From the NCBI GenBank assembly GCA_029204225.1, contig CM055095.1, positions 25,154,503-25,218,502 on the forward strand: a stretch of DNA of 64,000 nt. Direction: 5' to 3'. Below are positions 9,041 to 19,919 of this stretch, piece after piece (the first letter of the stretch is position 1; each line of letters starts with the position of its first letter). The notes beneath the pieces are model-generated. The model had not been told where the DNA came from and did no database searches. It saw only the letters and a program-made list of their open reading frames with translations. The DNA is from Diphasiastrum complanatum (lineage: Eukaryota; Streptophyta; Lycopodiopsida; Lycopodiales; Lycopodiaceae). A program made the translations under genes and the position numbers.

Positions 9041-10560
9041 TCAATGCTCTGGCTCTGACTCAGACGAATGCTCTGGAGACAACTCAGGGCCTCGAGCTGA
9101 CTCTCGCAGCCGATATCTCTGCCTGTCTGGAACTGGCATGGGCTGTGTGTCCGAGGAGGAGGACTCATCACTAGCATCATCCCAGTCTGCCTCCGCATCA
9201 GCCCCCAAGCAGGCCAAACCAACAACACCTGCTCCAACTGGCTGTGATACTGCACCTCTACCTGTACCTGGAGCCCTACGTGGTCGTCCTCTCCTCCCTG
9301 GCAGTTTCTGTGCCTTGCCTTTCTTGTTCGGTGCACCCTTGGGCCTTCCTGGTCTCTTGCGGACAAGAGGAGCTGTCAATGCCTCGTCACCCCCATGCAA
9401 ATCACCTGGCTGGCTAGGCTAGGCCCAAACTGAGGCCGGCTGGGATAGGGAAGCAAAAGAGGGAACTCCCTGTGCACCTGAGCGAGGAGGATGAGCTCGT
9501 GGAGTGTGTGCCCGTGGGGCTGTTGCAGGTGGAGGAACTGGCTGTGCAAGAGGCGAGTACAGCGGCGATATGTACTGAAAGGGGCGCTGCGGTGACCGGT
9601 ATTGGTACATCCCGGGTGCTGCCAAAGGGGGGGCTAGTGGAGTGGGTGCTACCAAAGGATGAGGATGTGGAGTGGGTGCTACCACTGGAGGAGCAGCTGG
9701 AGGAGCCACTGTGGATGTGGGCGCTGCGAGAGAAAACCTGGGCACAGATGGTGGCCTGCCATGGAGACCTGGTGCTGCAGAAGTGGACGGCGATGGAGGG
9801 GCTATAGGCCTGAATGGCATCGGTGGCACTGGAGGAGCTGTGCGACGCACATACACCCTCTGAGGAGCTGGAGGAACTGTAGGCACCTCATGCGGCTGCT
9901 CTGGCTGAGACTCTGTGTATGGCATGCTGGCAAGAGATGAAGGGGGTGCCTTGACACTCGGCATCTGCTGGGCCTCTGAATCCAATGTGGCAACCAAGTC
10001 GTCCACCTGGGCATCTGAATACAAATGCTCTGGACTCTGGGACTCATCCTGTGCACCAGCCTCTAAATCATCCTGTGCACCAACCTCTGAATCATCCTGT
10101 GCACCAACCCCTGAATCAACTCGAGCCTCATCCCGTGCCTCATCATGTGCACCTTGTAGACCCTACATGGCCTCCCAATCTGTGCAATCAAAGTCATCTG
10201 GTGCCTCCTCTGGTGTGCTATCGTAGTAACGGCCATGACTCTGTACTGCACGCATCCAAACATCTGCCGGACCGGCATCTAAATCACTCTGCCCTCTATC
10301 AAGAGCCTCCTCCATCATGTCGGCATAGGTAGGTATGCCACTGGCCCCCCCCGTGTGCCCTGCCTGTCTCCCGGTATAACCTGTGCCATGCGTCCCACCT
10401 CTGCCACGTGATGCACCTGTGACCCCTGCCCGTGGCGTGTGCCCTGCACTTGTATCATCTGCCTCATCCCTCTCTGATCTGGCAAACACAACCCGAATGG
10501 GCTCATCCTCATCATGCTCATCCTCTGACACTGGCTCATCTGCCTCATACAATGGGGGCT
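9041..10560 (-). pseudogene. AT-hook reading frame of the right hAT copy, two nonsense mutations
   Basis: Same frame and content as 4620-6131 read from the other arm. TAG codons stand at 10163-10165 and 9419-9421 where the left copy has CAG. Both are C-to-T changes in a CAG (CHG) context, a typical methylation-decay site in plants. Apart from these the frame stays open, with an 11-residue in-frame expansion in the proline-rich part (PTPHPHPLVAPT region). Both AT-hooks (KRPGRPKG, GRRGRPRR) and the final EPEH are kept. Confidence 0.75.
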
Positions 10561-10568
10561 CTCTGTGC

Positions 10569-13388
10569 TCAAGCCCAAGCTCTCTCTCTCTCTCTCTCTC
10601 TCATCTCGGCAAGCTCCCTCTCTCTCTCTGCCATCAACTGTGTGCCCAGGTCATCTGCAGGCATGGGATGGGTGGTGTCCGTAGGCAAGTCAACCTGGCG
10701 CTCCAAATAAGATATCTTCGTCTGCAAGGTTTAAAATTTGCATGTCAGAGAGACAACTTTATGAAGAAATGAAACCAACGTACTAGGAGTCAACCAACAT
10801 GCTATGGGAGAATAGCTAATCACCTGCAATGCGCTGGCGAGACGTGCGTTGGTGCTACAGAACACCAATCGCTTTAACTGACTCACTGACAACCGGTTTC
10901 TTCTCCTCGTGTGAATCAGTGCCCATGTGCTCCAATTACGCTCACACACGGAGGCAGCGCAGTTCTGTGGTACGTGCAATGAAATGCTTCAGCACATGTG
11001 CATGGGTGGAAGGTCAACGAAACACAGCAATGGAGGATGAAATGAGATGCATACCTGAGAAAGGACACGCAGTGCAAGACGCTGTATGGATGGATAGATG
11101 CTACCGAACATGGTCCACCAGGTAATGGGAAGTTGCCTCCTCTCTGGATCCTGAGCAGCCGGGTGGCCGAACGTGCCCATGCCAAAACGAAATGCAGCGA
11201 GCTCCTCCATGAGCCTGATAGGATCCAAACCTATGTGTGGACCCACCCTGTGATTGTACTGAAGCCAATCAGCCTCGAGCTCCCTGTCTGCGATCTGTGT
11301 CGGAGAGAGGAAGAGGGGATGCAGCATGTGTGCAACGTTGTGGATACTCCTGTGGAAGTAGTTCCACCGCGTCTCCCATATGAACTTCAGCTTTGTCATC
11401 CTGCAGGTGAGAGGCATGTGGTTTAGGGCATTACGAAAAAACTTAACACTGACAGAAAAACAAACTAGCAATTACTAAAAAGATAAAGGCCAATTACATT
11501 ACTATACTGCTTACCTCTCTGGCTGCAAGATGGGCAGCTGCAGGAACTGTCCAATTCGGTCCATGAGCTCATATACAAGTCCAAGTGTCGACCCCTCGCT
11601 GTCAGCCATGCGGAGCACAATGTAGAGTGGTCGAAGCAGTCTTGACAATGTTTGTGCATCCCTCCAGAACTGGTCTCCCCTCATCGTGGAAGAAAAGTGC
11701 TCCCCATCCTCAGTGTGCTGAAACGTACTGGCACGCCAAAGATCACTGGCAACCATCTGTAGAAGCTGCGCCCTACACCTGATCAGACGGTCGATGACCA
11801 CCAAGTCAAATGCAAAGCGTGTGGGGGCTGGCTTACGGAGGTCCAGATGGCTGAACACCCGGATAATGGCAAGAACACGCCTCTTTCTGGTGACAAAAGT
11901 CACCAGGAAGAGGGCCTCACGGACGATGGCTCTAACCCAGGGAAGTGCACCTATGTCCCCCATGAGAAGGTCTATGCCGTGCGCCGCACAGGGGGTATGG
12001 ACGATGTGAGGGAACTCGGCCTCTAGTAGGACACCCATCTGAACACAGTTGGTGGCATTATCCGTCACCACTGTAACGACATGCTGGGGGCCTATGGACA
12101 GTATGGAAGATCGTACATGAAATCTGCAGATATGACTCTCCCCCCCCCTACTGCAATCCACGGCTCTCAAAAACTGTGTACCCATGCAGCTGGAGACCAA
12201 GATGTTGAGGATTGGCCTCCTCCTGACATCAGTCCAGCCATCGGACATGATGCTACATCCATATGTGGCCCAGTGGCGGCGTAGAGGCTCCATCTCTCTA
12301 GACAAGGACTCAACCCTATCTCTCAGCATGTGTGTGCGGACAACCTCCAAATCAGGGAATCTCCAGCCAGGGCTGACAGACTGTGCAAGACGGAATGCCC
12401 TTCTGAAGGGCTCAGAATCGGTGATGGCAAAAGGTAGGTTCAGCTCGTAAATCAAACTGGCCACGGTCTGTGTGGCCTCTCTGTCCATGTGTGGCTGATG
12501 CGCGCCACGAATGGTCTGCTGCACAAGGGCTCTACCTGGTGGGCGACGGGTGGTGGACCTCCAGCACGGTGCACCAACCGTGACGGGAATGGATGATGAC
12601 GCGACATGTTGGGCACTGGTGGATGCATTGGCTGTAGACGTGGAATGGGGAGAGTGGGATGCACTGGCAGGGATGGGTGCAACAGCATAGGTGGGGTGCA
12701 CTGGTGGAGGGGCAACATCTGGCATGGGGTACGAAAACTGTTGGCTGAGGAGGTCATCCGGATGGGAAGGGAAGGAAGAAGGGATCTCTTCCACATCCTC
12801 GAAGGCCTCAACAATAGCATCCTGGGCCTGCTCCGGTGGCGGAGAGTCCATGAGAAAGTTGTAAACCGGGCGTGTGCGAGCAACAGGACGTGGAGGTGGA
12901 ACCGCAGTGGCAACTGGCGGACGCGATGGGACGGGATCCACCGGAATTTGGGCAGATGGGGGTGCGTGAGGCGGAATTGTCTGAAGGGGATGAGGGGCAA
13001 AGGGACTGGACGAGGATGCACTCCCTCTCCTCGTGCATGCCAGCCAAGCAAGCAGCAACTCTGGGTCAGCCACATAAGGAGCGGTGCAAAATCGGAGAAT
13101 GCCCTCCGAAATGGTGTTCTCCCCCGCCACGAGCCGCGGCCCGTAGGTGTCCAGTAGTCGTTGCCTATCAGGGACGGTCATGCTGCCACAAGGGGCAGCA
13201 TTCAAGGTGGCACCATTTTTGGCGCGTGCACCGAGTAGATGGCCTTTAAGGCGAGTGAGGGATGCAGCAAATTTGACGAGATAGTATCGGCAACACACGA
13301 TCTTCTGTCCGGTCTTGTTGGACTTGTCGGCAACCCGCCTGACAATGTCTATCTCGTCCCACAGACCGGAAAGGTCGGATTGCACCAT
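10569..13388 (-). CDS. hAT transposase, right copy (4 exons, partly altered)
   Basis: Exons on the minus strand: 13388-11515, 11400-11055, 10964-10824, 10721-10569. Splice sites match those of the left copy, and exons 1 and 2 have identical lengths to it (1,874 and 346). The BED finger is CRYYLVKF here, so the second zinc-binding Cys is replaced by Tyr and zinc binding is probably lost. In DUF659 an extra G in a poly-G run and a nearby deletion replace about a dozen residues but restore frame. Exon 3 lacks 21 bp. hAT_C is present (SVCERNWSTWALIHTRRRNR). The same TGA as in the left copy ends it, although the two (GA) tracts have other lengths. Probably not a working transposase. Confidence 0.75.
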
Positions 13389-13715
13389 TGCAATGGAGAA
13401 AACTAGGGAAAAAATGCAGATGAAGCTAAAGTTGCAAGGATGGAACGCTGGAAAAAAAACAGCAGGGTACACTGTGTGAGAGACGCTGAAAATGGGCGAA
13501 GGCAGGTTCTTGCAAATCAGATGCAAGGCAGGGCGGTCTGTGGGCGAAGGGCGACGCAAATCAGACGCAAGGCAGGGAAGGCAGGGCAGCAAAACCAGTA
13601 GCGAAGGCAGGGCAACGATGGCTGGAAAAAAACTGGGAGAGAAGAAGCGAGGGGGGCGGGTAGATTAGGTTTAAAAAAAATTGAAAAAATATTAAATATT
13701 AATTAATATATTATG

Positions 13716-13801
13716 GTATCGCAGGTACGATCATGGTACCGCGGTACCAGTACGGTCCCGCGGTACCAGGATCCGCGGTACCCAGTACCGCGGGACCTAT
13801 G
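13716..13801. repeat. outer terminal GGTACC/CCGCGG block of the right hAT
   Basis: Mirror image of 1438-1523. It ends GGTACCCAGTACCGCGGGACCTATG at the element border. The flank 13802-13839 before the next transposon is only 38 bp. Confidence 0.75.
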
Positions 13802-13839
13802 ATAGGATCTATCGGTTTAATAGTTTTCAAGAGAAAGCC

Positions 13840-14088
13840 TATAACCTTCTCATTTCAGAAATTCTTTTCGCAAAAGTTCTTTATTTATGTTTTCCTTATT
13901 TTTAGATACTGGTAAACTGTTTTGTATGACAGGATCAAAGGTTGTCCTTGCCCGGGGAAATCTTTGTCTAGTGAGACTTGGCCTAGTACATTTCATTTTT
14001 AAGAGGCCTATGTTCTAAGTTAAGGGCCTAAGGCCATTAAATGTCTAAATTCAATGTACCTTCACCTAATGGTTGGTGAGACAAGTAG

Positions 14089-14132
<44 letters not shown>

Positions 14133-14538
14133 AAGGAGGAGAGCTATTGCATGCAGCCACTATCCTCCTCTTGGTTCCACGCCCTACTCCACTATAAAGA
14201 GGAGTGCATTTGGCTTGGGAAGGGATCCTTGTCTTCTCTTGGCCAAAAGCAGGCTGCTGATAATTACTGATGTTAGATTACCATTTTTGGACAGATTTGC
14301 ATTGTATCAGCTGAGAAATGCCCGGATGCTTGCCTTGTAATAACATCCCAGATTGGGGAGGGCGCCCATTCTGCCCTCAATGCTGAGCACTTTCTTTTGG
14401 TTGCATGATGCTAATTCTTATTGCATGTAACTACTTGCATGTGTAATTACTGGATAGATAGCATTCCTATCTCTGTGTGCATGTGTTTGCATTCTATTTC
14501 CGGAAGCAAAAACAGCCATGCATGTCAATTTATCATCA
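13840..14538 (+). repeat. 5' LTR of the chromovirus (699 bp, internally deleted)
   Basis: Aligned to 19369-20465 it begins TATAACCTTCTCATTTC (TGTAACC in the other LTR) and ends TTTATCATCA. It lacks about 245 bp present in the 3' LTR (19517-19760) and has one copy of a ~55-bp unit that is about three-fold in the 3' LTR. It contains a (CT)n tract at about 14092-14130. Cores differ at scattered sites, so the insertion is not recent. Confidence 0.8.
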
Positions 14539-14559
14539 CCGAGAAGGCCCGCATTCGTT

Positions 14560-14911
14560 TTGCCTCCCAAATCACGAAGCAGCACAGACTTGATCTTCAT
14601 TCAAACGACAAATCAAGAATCACTTCTTGCCTAAAGATTTTGAACAAGATATCCTTGTTAAGTGGGACATCTTCTGTCAATTCCGGGAAGAGTCAGTCAA
14701 GCAATACGTAGATCATTTTTGGGGAATTCTTCTCCAAGTTCAGACTTTCGAGCAGAAGGACCCCAAGGAGCAGCAACGTAAATTTTTCGCTGGTTTGAGG
14801 CATTCTATTCAAGACGAGGTAAACATTGCAAACCCTCAATCCTTAGAGGATGCGATCTCTTTAGCTGGAAAGGTTGAAATGAAGTTACTTAGGGGGAAAA
14901 GTGGAAAATAG
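14560..14911 (+). pseudogene. gag capsid remnant (Ty3/gypsy)
   Basis: Retrotransposon gag-type sequence: QFREESVKQYVDHFWGILLQ, then QQRKFFAGLRHSIQDEV, then EDAISLAGKVEMKL. The N-terminal part of gag is missing, as the 5' LTR ends only about 60 bp upstream. A degenerate knuckle-like CNLGHSMATC follows near 15020-15050 in another frame. The protease is not recognisable. Confidence 0.65.
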
Positions 14912-15105
14912 TAGATAAAAGAGAGGAAAAGAATAAAAAAAGAGTTTTGGAAGAACAAGGGAGTAGTGACGTAAAAAAGAAAAAGTTTAAGCAACTTTCT
15001 AAGGAAGAGAAAGAAAAATGCAATCTTGGGCATTCCATGGCGACATGCAATTAAGCCTGTGGTGGACTATGATCAACATACCTTCTCTTTTCTACATGTC
15101 GGGAG

Positions 15106-15455
15106 GTGAAAATCAAAGCAAATCGCAGCGGTGAGACCATTCAGATCAACAAGGCAGTTAAGGGAGGTATGGAAACCTATATTTTATTTTTTTGTGAGCA
15201 GCAACAAGTAGAGCATTGTGAAGATAAGGAAAGACATGCGTTTTTGGAAAAGTATGCTCATTGTTTTGCTCAGAGCATCCTGAAGATCACAAGATTGACA
15301 TTATCCCAGGAAGTTCTCCTCCATGCAAACCTCCCTACCGATCCAGCTTTGCTCAACAAGAAGAGATCTTCAAACAAGTGCAAGACCTTTTGGAAAAGGG
15401 TCTCATTCAGCCCAACAACTCTCCTTTTTCTTCACCTGGTATTCTTGTTTCCTAC
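15106..15455 (+). pseudogene. start of the Ty3/gypsy reverse transcriptase
   Basis: Across two frames the text runs FLEKYAHCFA, then HKIDIIPGSSPPCKPPYR and EIFKQVQDLLEKGLI, then SPFSSPGILV. This is the classic N-terminal gypsy RT signature. It stops abruptly where the copia-type segment starts. An earlier ORF at 15106 (NRSGETIQINKAVKGG) precedes it in a different frame. Confidence 0.75.
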
Positions 15456-16875
15456 ACTCCTTACAGCACGAAGAAATTTGTTCATCTTGGTGACAATACT
15501 ACTCACACTATTAAAGGTGAAGGTACTGTAAGGTTGCGATTCGAGCATGTTCAATTCAAATTACTATCAAAGGTTTTATATGTTCCTAAACTCTCTACAA
15601 ATGTGTTATCAGTGAGTAGAATTACAGATTTAGATCATAAGGTAGAATTCAAATCTGATCAATGCAGACTTATTGATAGGAGTGATAAGACCCTTGCACT
15701 CGACAAGAGGCAAGGTTACTTATATAGATTGGCACACTGTTATTCTGAGTCTAGTCAAGCCTTGAAAACCTCTATTCTAGTCAATAAAGCATTACTATGA
15801 CATCATCGCTTAGTACACGTGAATCAAGCATCTATTTTGAACATGACCAGACAATCCATGGTTCTTGATCTCGACTATCCTTCTAATAAGGTCGATCTCC
15901 CTGTCTGTCATAGCTGCATTTTTGGAAAGCAGACTAGGTTTCCTTTTAGATCAAACCATATGCATGCAGCAAAAGGTCTGTTAGATGTTGCTCATACAGA
16001 TATATGTGGACCTATGCAAACTCCTTCATTGCTAGATGCAAAGCACTTCATTACCTTTATTGACGAATTCTCCAAAAGAACAGTTGTTTATTTCATTAAA
16101 CAGAAATCAGAGGCTTTCATCAAATTCAGACAATTCAAACAGCATGCTGAGAATCAAATTGGCAAACGAATCAAAGCACTGAGGTCAGATAACGGGGGGG
16201 AATACATCTCGAATGAATTCAAGGACTAATTCCTTAACAACGACATTGAGCAACAATACATCACTTCCTATTCGCCTCAGTCAAATGGTCTTGGTGAGAG
16301 AAAGAACAGAACCTTAGTTGAATCAGCAAAGTGCATGTTATCACATGTGACACTTCCAAAGTCCTTCTGGGCTGAAGCTGTTTCAACAGCAACCTATTTT
16401 CTGAACAGATGTTCTACTAAAGACCTCTCAAACAAAACACCATTCGACGTTTGGACAGGTACCAAACCTTCTTTATCAAACTTACGAGTTTTTGGATGTA
16501 CTGCTTTTGCACAGATACCTTGTGATCTCAGGAAGAAGCTCGACTTCCAGAGTGTCAAGTGTGTTTTCATTAGCTACACTACTTCAGATCAAGCCTACAA
16601 GTTGTTCGATCCCATCAAGTCAAAGATATTCACTAGCCGGGATGTCATCTTCATCGAAGATCAGTTTCAAGACCTCAAAGGAAAGGGCAGTTCCCATGTA
16701 GCCGACCTATCAGATTCTCCTGACGCTTTGAACTTTCCAGTTTCGCAGGCGACTATTCCCATTAAAGGTCCAAGCTCTTCTACTTCCGATGAACAATGAA
16801 TAAACTGTGGATTAGAAGATAATGATGTTGCAGTTTAGCAACTACAGTATGATAGAAACAATCAACTTCATGTAT
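15455..16875 (+). pseudogene. Ty1/copia protease-to-integrase segment embedded in the gypsy RT
   Basis: Copia-type sequence in an otherwise gypsy element. First a spacer (HTIKGEGTVRL, VLYVPKLSTNVLSVSRITDL), then the integrase zinc region (VCHSCIFGKQTRFPF) and the catalytic core (AHTDICGPM, FITFIDEFSKRTVVYF, ALRSDNGGEYISNEF). After one stop at 16227-16229 it continues QSNGLGERKNRTLVESAK, FWAEAVSTATYFLNR, FGCTAFAQIP and DVIFIEDQF. It has no LTRs of its own and ends shortly before gypsy RT resumes at about 16876. Copia and gypsy have different domain orders, so this is a recombination or template-switch product, not a normal element. Confidence 0.8.
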
Positions 16876-17880
16876 TACCAAGAAAGATGATAGTTTTCAA
16901 ATGTGTGTCGATTATAGAGCACTCAATAAAATTACTATCAAAAACAGATTTCCCATTCCTAGAATTGATGATATTTTTGATAGACCGAGAGGTCTTTTTG
17001 AGTACCTCGTTGTTCCGTTCGGTCTTACAAATGCTCCCGCTACATTTTGTAGGCTCATGGAAAGAGTTTTTAGAGATTTTAGATCTTTCACTGGAATTTT
17101 CTTTGATGATATTTTGATTTTCAGCAAAAGTGAAGAAGAACACTTCAAACACCTTTAGATTGTTCTTGACATTTTAGCACAGCACTCACTTTACATTAAT
17201 GAGAAAAAGAGTGAGTTCTTCTTGAGTGAAATTCACTACCTAGGTCATATCATTTCTGCACAAGGCATTTCCATGGATCCTGAAAAGATAAAAGCTATAT
17301 TAGAATGGCCACCACTTTGAGATGTTCATGATGTAAGATCTTTCTTAGGGCTTTGTTCTTACTATAGAAGATTCATTTTCCATTTTGCACATCTTGCCGC
17401 CCCTTCACATGACTTGACAAGGAAGAAAGTTAAATTTTCTTGGACAAATTCAGTTCAAAAAGCATTTGACTCTCTTAAAAAGGCACTGTCTTCTAAACCT
17501 ATCCTTACAGTACTAGATCTTCGTAAACCATTTTTAGTAGTTGCTGATTCCAGTGGCCATTGTATTGGAGCTGCTTTAATTCAAGAAGGACATGCAGTGG
17601 CTTATGAAAGTTGTCATCTTAAGGATGCTGAGTTACACTATGACATATATGAAAAGGAGCTTTTTGCTATCATTCATACACTCAAAATTTGGAAGCATTA
17701 CCTCTTGTGGAATGAGTTTCTTGTGGAAACAGATCATAAAAGCTTGCAGCATTTCTTGAAACAACCACTTGTTTGTGAAAAGCATATGAATTGGTCAATT
17801 TTCTTGCAAACTTTTCATTTTTAGATTCAGTATACACCAGGGAAAGATAATGTGGTTGCCGATGCTTTATCTCGAAGACC
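16876..17880 (+). pseudogene. Ty3/gypsy RT remainder and RNase H
   Basis: RT resumes with [20 protein letters not shown] and [10 protein letters not shown], then jumps to [16 protein letters not shown]. About 35 residues that normally carry the first catalytic Asp are gone. The FFDD form of the active site is present ([18 protein letters not shown]). Stops follow at 17156 and 17320. The connection and RNase H read YLGHIISAQGISMDP, FLGLCSYYRRF, then FLVVADSSGHCIGAAL, YEKELFAIIHTLKIW, ETDHKSLQHFL and YTPGKDNVVADALSRRP. Confidence 0.8.
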
Positions 17881-18990
17881 TAGCACAAATGCTATTTCCA
17901 TTCCTTATCATGATGCATTTGTTGGTATGAAGGATGCTTATCAACAGGATGAAGATTTTGCCGGTATATGGGCAGATTTCCAGCAGGGGAACAGTACATT
18001 GAAGTTTTCTCTTTCTGATGGATTTCTACTTCACAAAGGAAAGCTATGTACTTTAGAAATAAAGTTATAGAGGAATCTCATTGTCCCTCTTATATAGGGC
18101 ATAGAGGCATTTCAGCCAGCATTGAAATGGTTGAAAGGAACTTCTATTGGTCTAAACTGAAGTTTGATGTTAAGGCCTTTGTAAACCAATGTATTACATG
18201 TCAAAAGGTCAAAGTAGATAGACAAAAGACCAAGGGACTACTTATGTCCCTTCCTATTCCAGAAAGTCCTTGGCAAGACATTGCTATGGATTTTATTATA
18301 GGATTGCCAAAAACAAAACAGGGTAATGATGTAATTTGGACAATCGTTGATTGATTTTCCAAGCAAGCTCATTTCATCCCCTGTAAAAAGACTTTAAAAG
18401 CACCCGAAGCTGCAAAACTATTTATCAAGCATATCTTTCCAGCTCACGGCATCCCTAAATCCATTGTTTCGAATAGGGACACCATTTACTAGTAACTTCT
18501 GGCAAGCCTTGTTTGAGAATCTTGGTACTTCCCTAAAATTCTCGTCCCCCTATCATCCTCAAACTGATGGACAATCTGAAATTACAAAACGCACTCTTCT
18601 TGACATCCTTAAGAGCTATGTAGCTGAACAAAAGACGTTATGGGAACAATATCTACCTATGATTGAGTTCGCTTATACAACACCGTTCATTCATCTATAG
18701 GCAAGTCTCCCTTTGAGATAATCTATGGAAGGTCTCTTCCAACCCCACTTGTCAAGACTAAGATCTTCGCAGCAGATGAATTTTGTGCAGACCTTCAAAC
18801 TTCCTATGAACAAGTCAAGAAGGCCATTTCAAAAGCTCAAGAAAAACAACGGAAGGCAACAAACAAAAGGCGCAAAAATCTGGCTTTTGAGGAAAACCAA
18901 TGGGTTCTCCTCAAGTTCAACAAGACAAGACTTAAGGAGTTTTCTGGGGAGAAAATCCAGCATATTAAACTTTCACTCAAGTATTATGGA
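17881..18990 (+). pseudogene. Ty3/gypsy integrase
   Basis: The HHCC-type zinc region is recognisable (GHRGISASIEMVERNFYW, CITCQKVKVDR). The core reads LPIPESPWQDIAMDFIIGLP, then a stop, then HGIPKSIVSNRDTPF and SPYHPQTDGQSEITKRTL. Several frame changes and stops (18060, 18352, 18698) interrupt it. After 18698 the C-terminal part continues in other frames (FAYTTPFIHLxxKSPFEIIYG type). Confidence 0.75.
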
Positions 18991-19351
18991 CCTTTTCCCA
19001 TTATGAAGAAGCTAAGTGATGTAGCTTACAAGGTGGGTCTTCCTTCCCATTGGAAAAATTCATGATGTTTTCCATATCAGTAATGTCAAGAAATTCCAAG
19101 GACTTGTACCAGTGGATACTATGCAACAAGCACAACCTCAAGTCAAAGATTAAGATGAGATACTCGAACCGGAACAAATATTGTTCCATCGAGTCAAGAA
19201 AAGCAAGAACAACAAGAACATTTTTCACTATCTCCTTAAGTTTAAGAATTATCCTACCACAGATGCAAAGTGGATGCATCAAAATTATTTTATTCAGTAT
19301 CCTCATCTTAAAAGGTTGTATCATGATGCTTTTGTAATTGAGGACAATTAA
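18991..19351 (+). pseudogene. integrase C-terminus and degenerate chromodomain
   Basis: Across frames: GPFPIMKKLSDVAYKVGLP, IHDVFHISNVKKFQG, then LEPEQILFHRVKKSKNN and YLLKFKNYPTTDAKWM. The last pair is the chromodomain pattern of plant chromoviruses, which tethers integration to marked chromatin. Stop near 19349. The polypurine tract AGGAGGGAGGAA lies just before the 3' LTR (19356-19368). Confidence 0.7.
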
Positions 19352-19368
19352 TTTAGGAGGGAGGAATT

Positions 19369-19861
19369 GTAACCTTCTCATTTCCGAAATTCTTTTCGCA
19401 AAAGTTATTTATTTATGTTTTCCTTATTTTTAGATACTGGTAAACTGTTCGTTATGACAGGATCAAAGGTTGTCCTCGCCCAGAGAAATCTTCGTCTAGT
19501 GAGACTTGGCCTAGTACGTAGGGTGGACCCCTCTGTGTGCCATGGGTCAGGGAAGGACGCTTCCACTAAGGACAATCACACACCACCATCAGCTTTTTGG
19601 CGAACTATGTACACAGACTGAAAGAGGCCGGCTAGACTGTGTGAGGCTTGTGTGTCCAATTAGTCATGCCAAGAGGGCTATAAGGAAGCACAGGCAATAC
19701 ATGAAGGAATGGCGGTCCTAAGCTAATTGGACCATTAGAATTCTATGTTGTCAAATCATGTGAATTTCATTTTTAAGAGGCCTATGTTCTAAGTTAAGGG
19801 CTTAAGGCCATTAAATGTCTAAATTCAATGTACCTTCACCTAATGGTTGGTGAGACAAGTA

Positions 19862-19919
<58 letters not shown>

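Larger units (their letters stand above)
7680..13801 (-). mobile_element. large hAT transposon, right copy, inverted, inner terminus missing
   Basis: Its sequence mirrors the left copy from the outer terminus (GGGACCTATG ending at 13801) to the AT-rich region at about 7707-7740, with the same gene order. The outer TIR, read inward, is CATAGGTCCCGCGGTACTGG, matching the left copy. On the inner side homology stops in the (TA)n tract before the expected GGTACC block. No 8-bp duplication pairs with the outer flank ATAGGATC. It is therefore truncated, or shares its inner end with the left copy. Coding damage: two CAG-to-TAG changes in the AT-hook frame, a 21-bp in-frame deletion in exon 3, and a locally altered segment in DUF659. 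Confidence 0.8.

Noticed and set aside
13389-13592. Upstream extension of the right-copy transposase to 13592
   Set aside because: The left copy lacks this in-frame extension, and the conserved ATG with MVQSDLSGLWDE is at 13388.
1438-13801. Treating the whole palindrome as one foldback transposon
   Set aside because: Outer flanks (GTTCAAAT and ATAGGATC) do not form a duplication, whereas 1438-7671 alone has an exact one.
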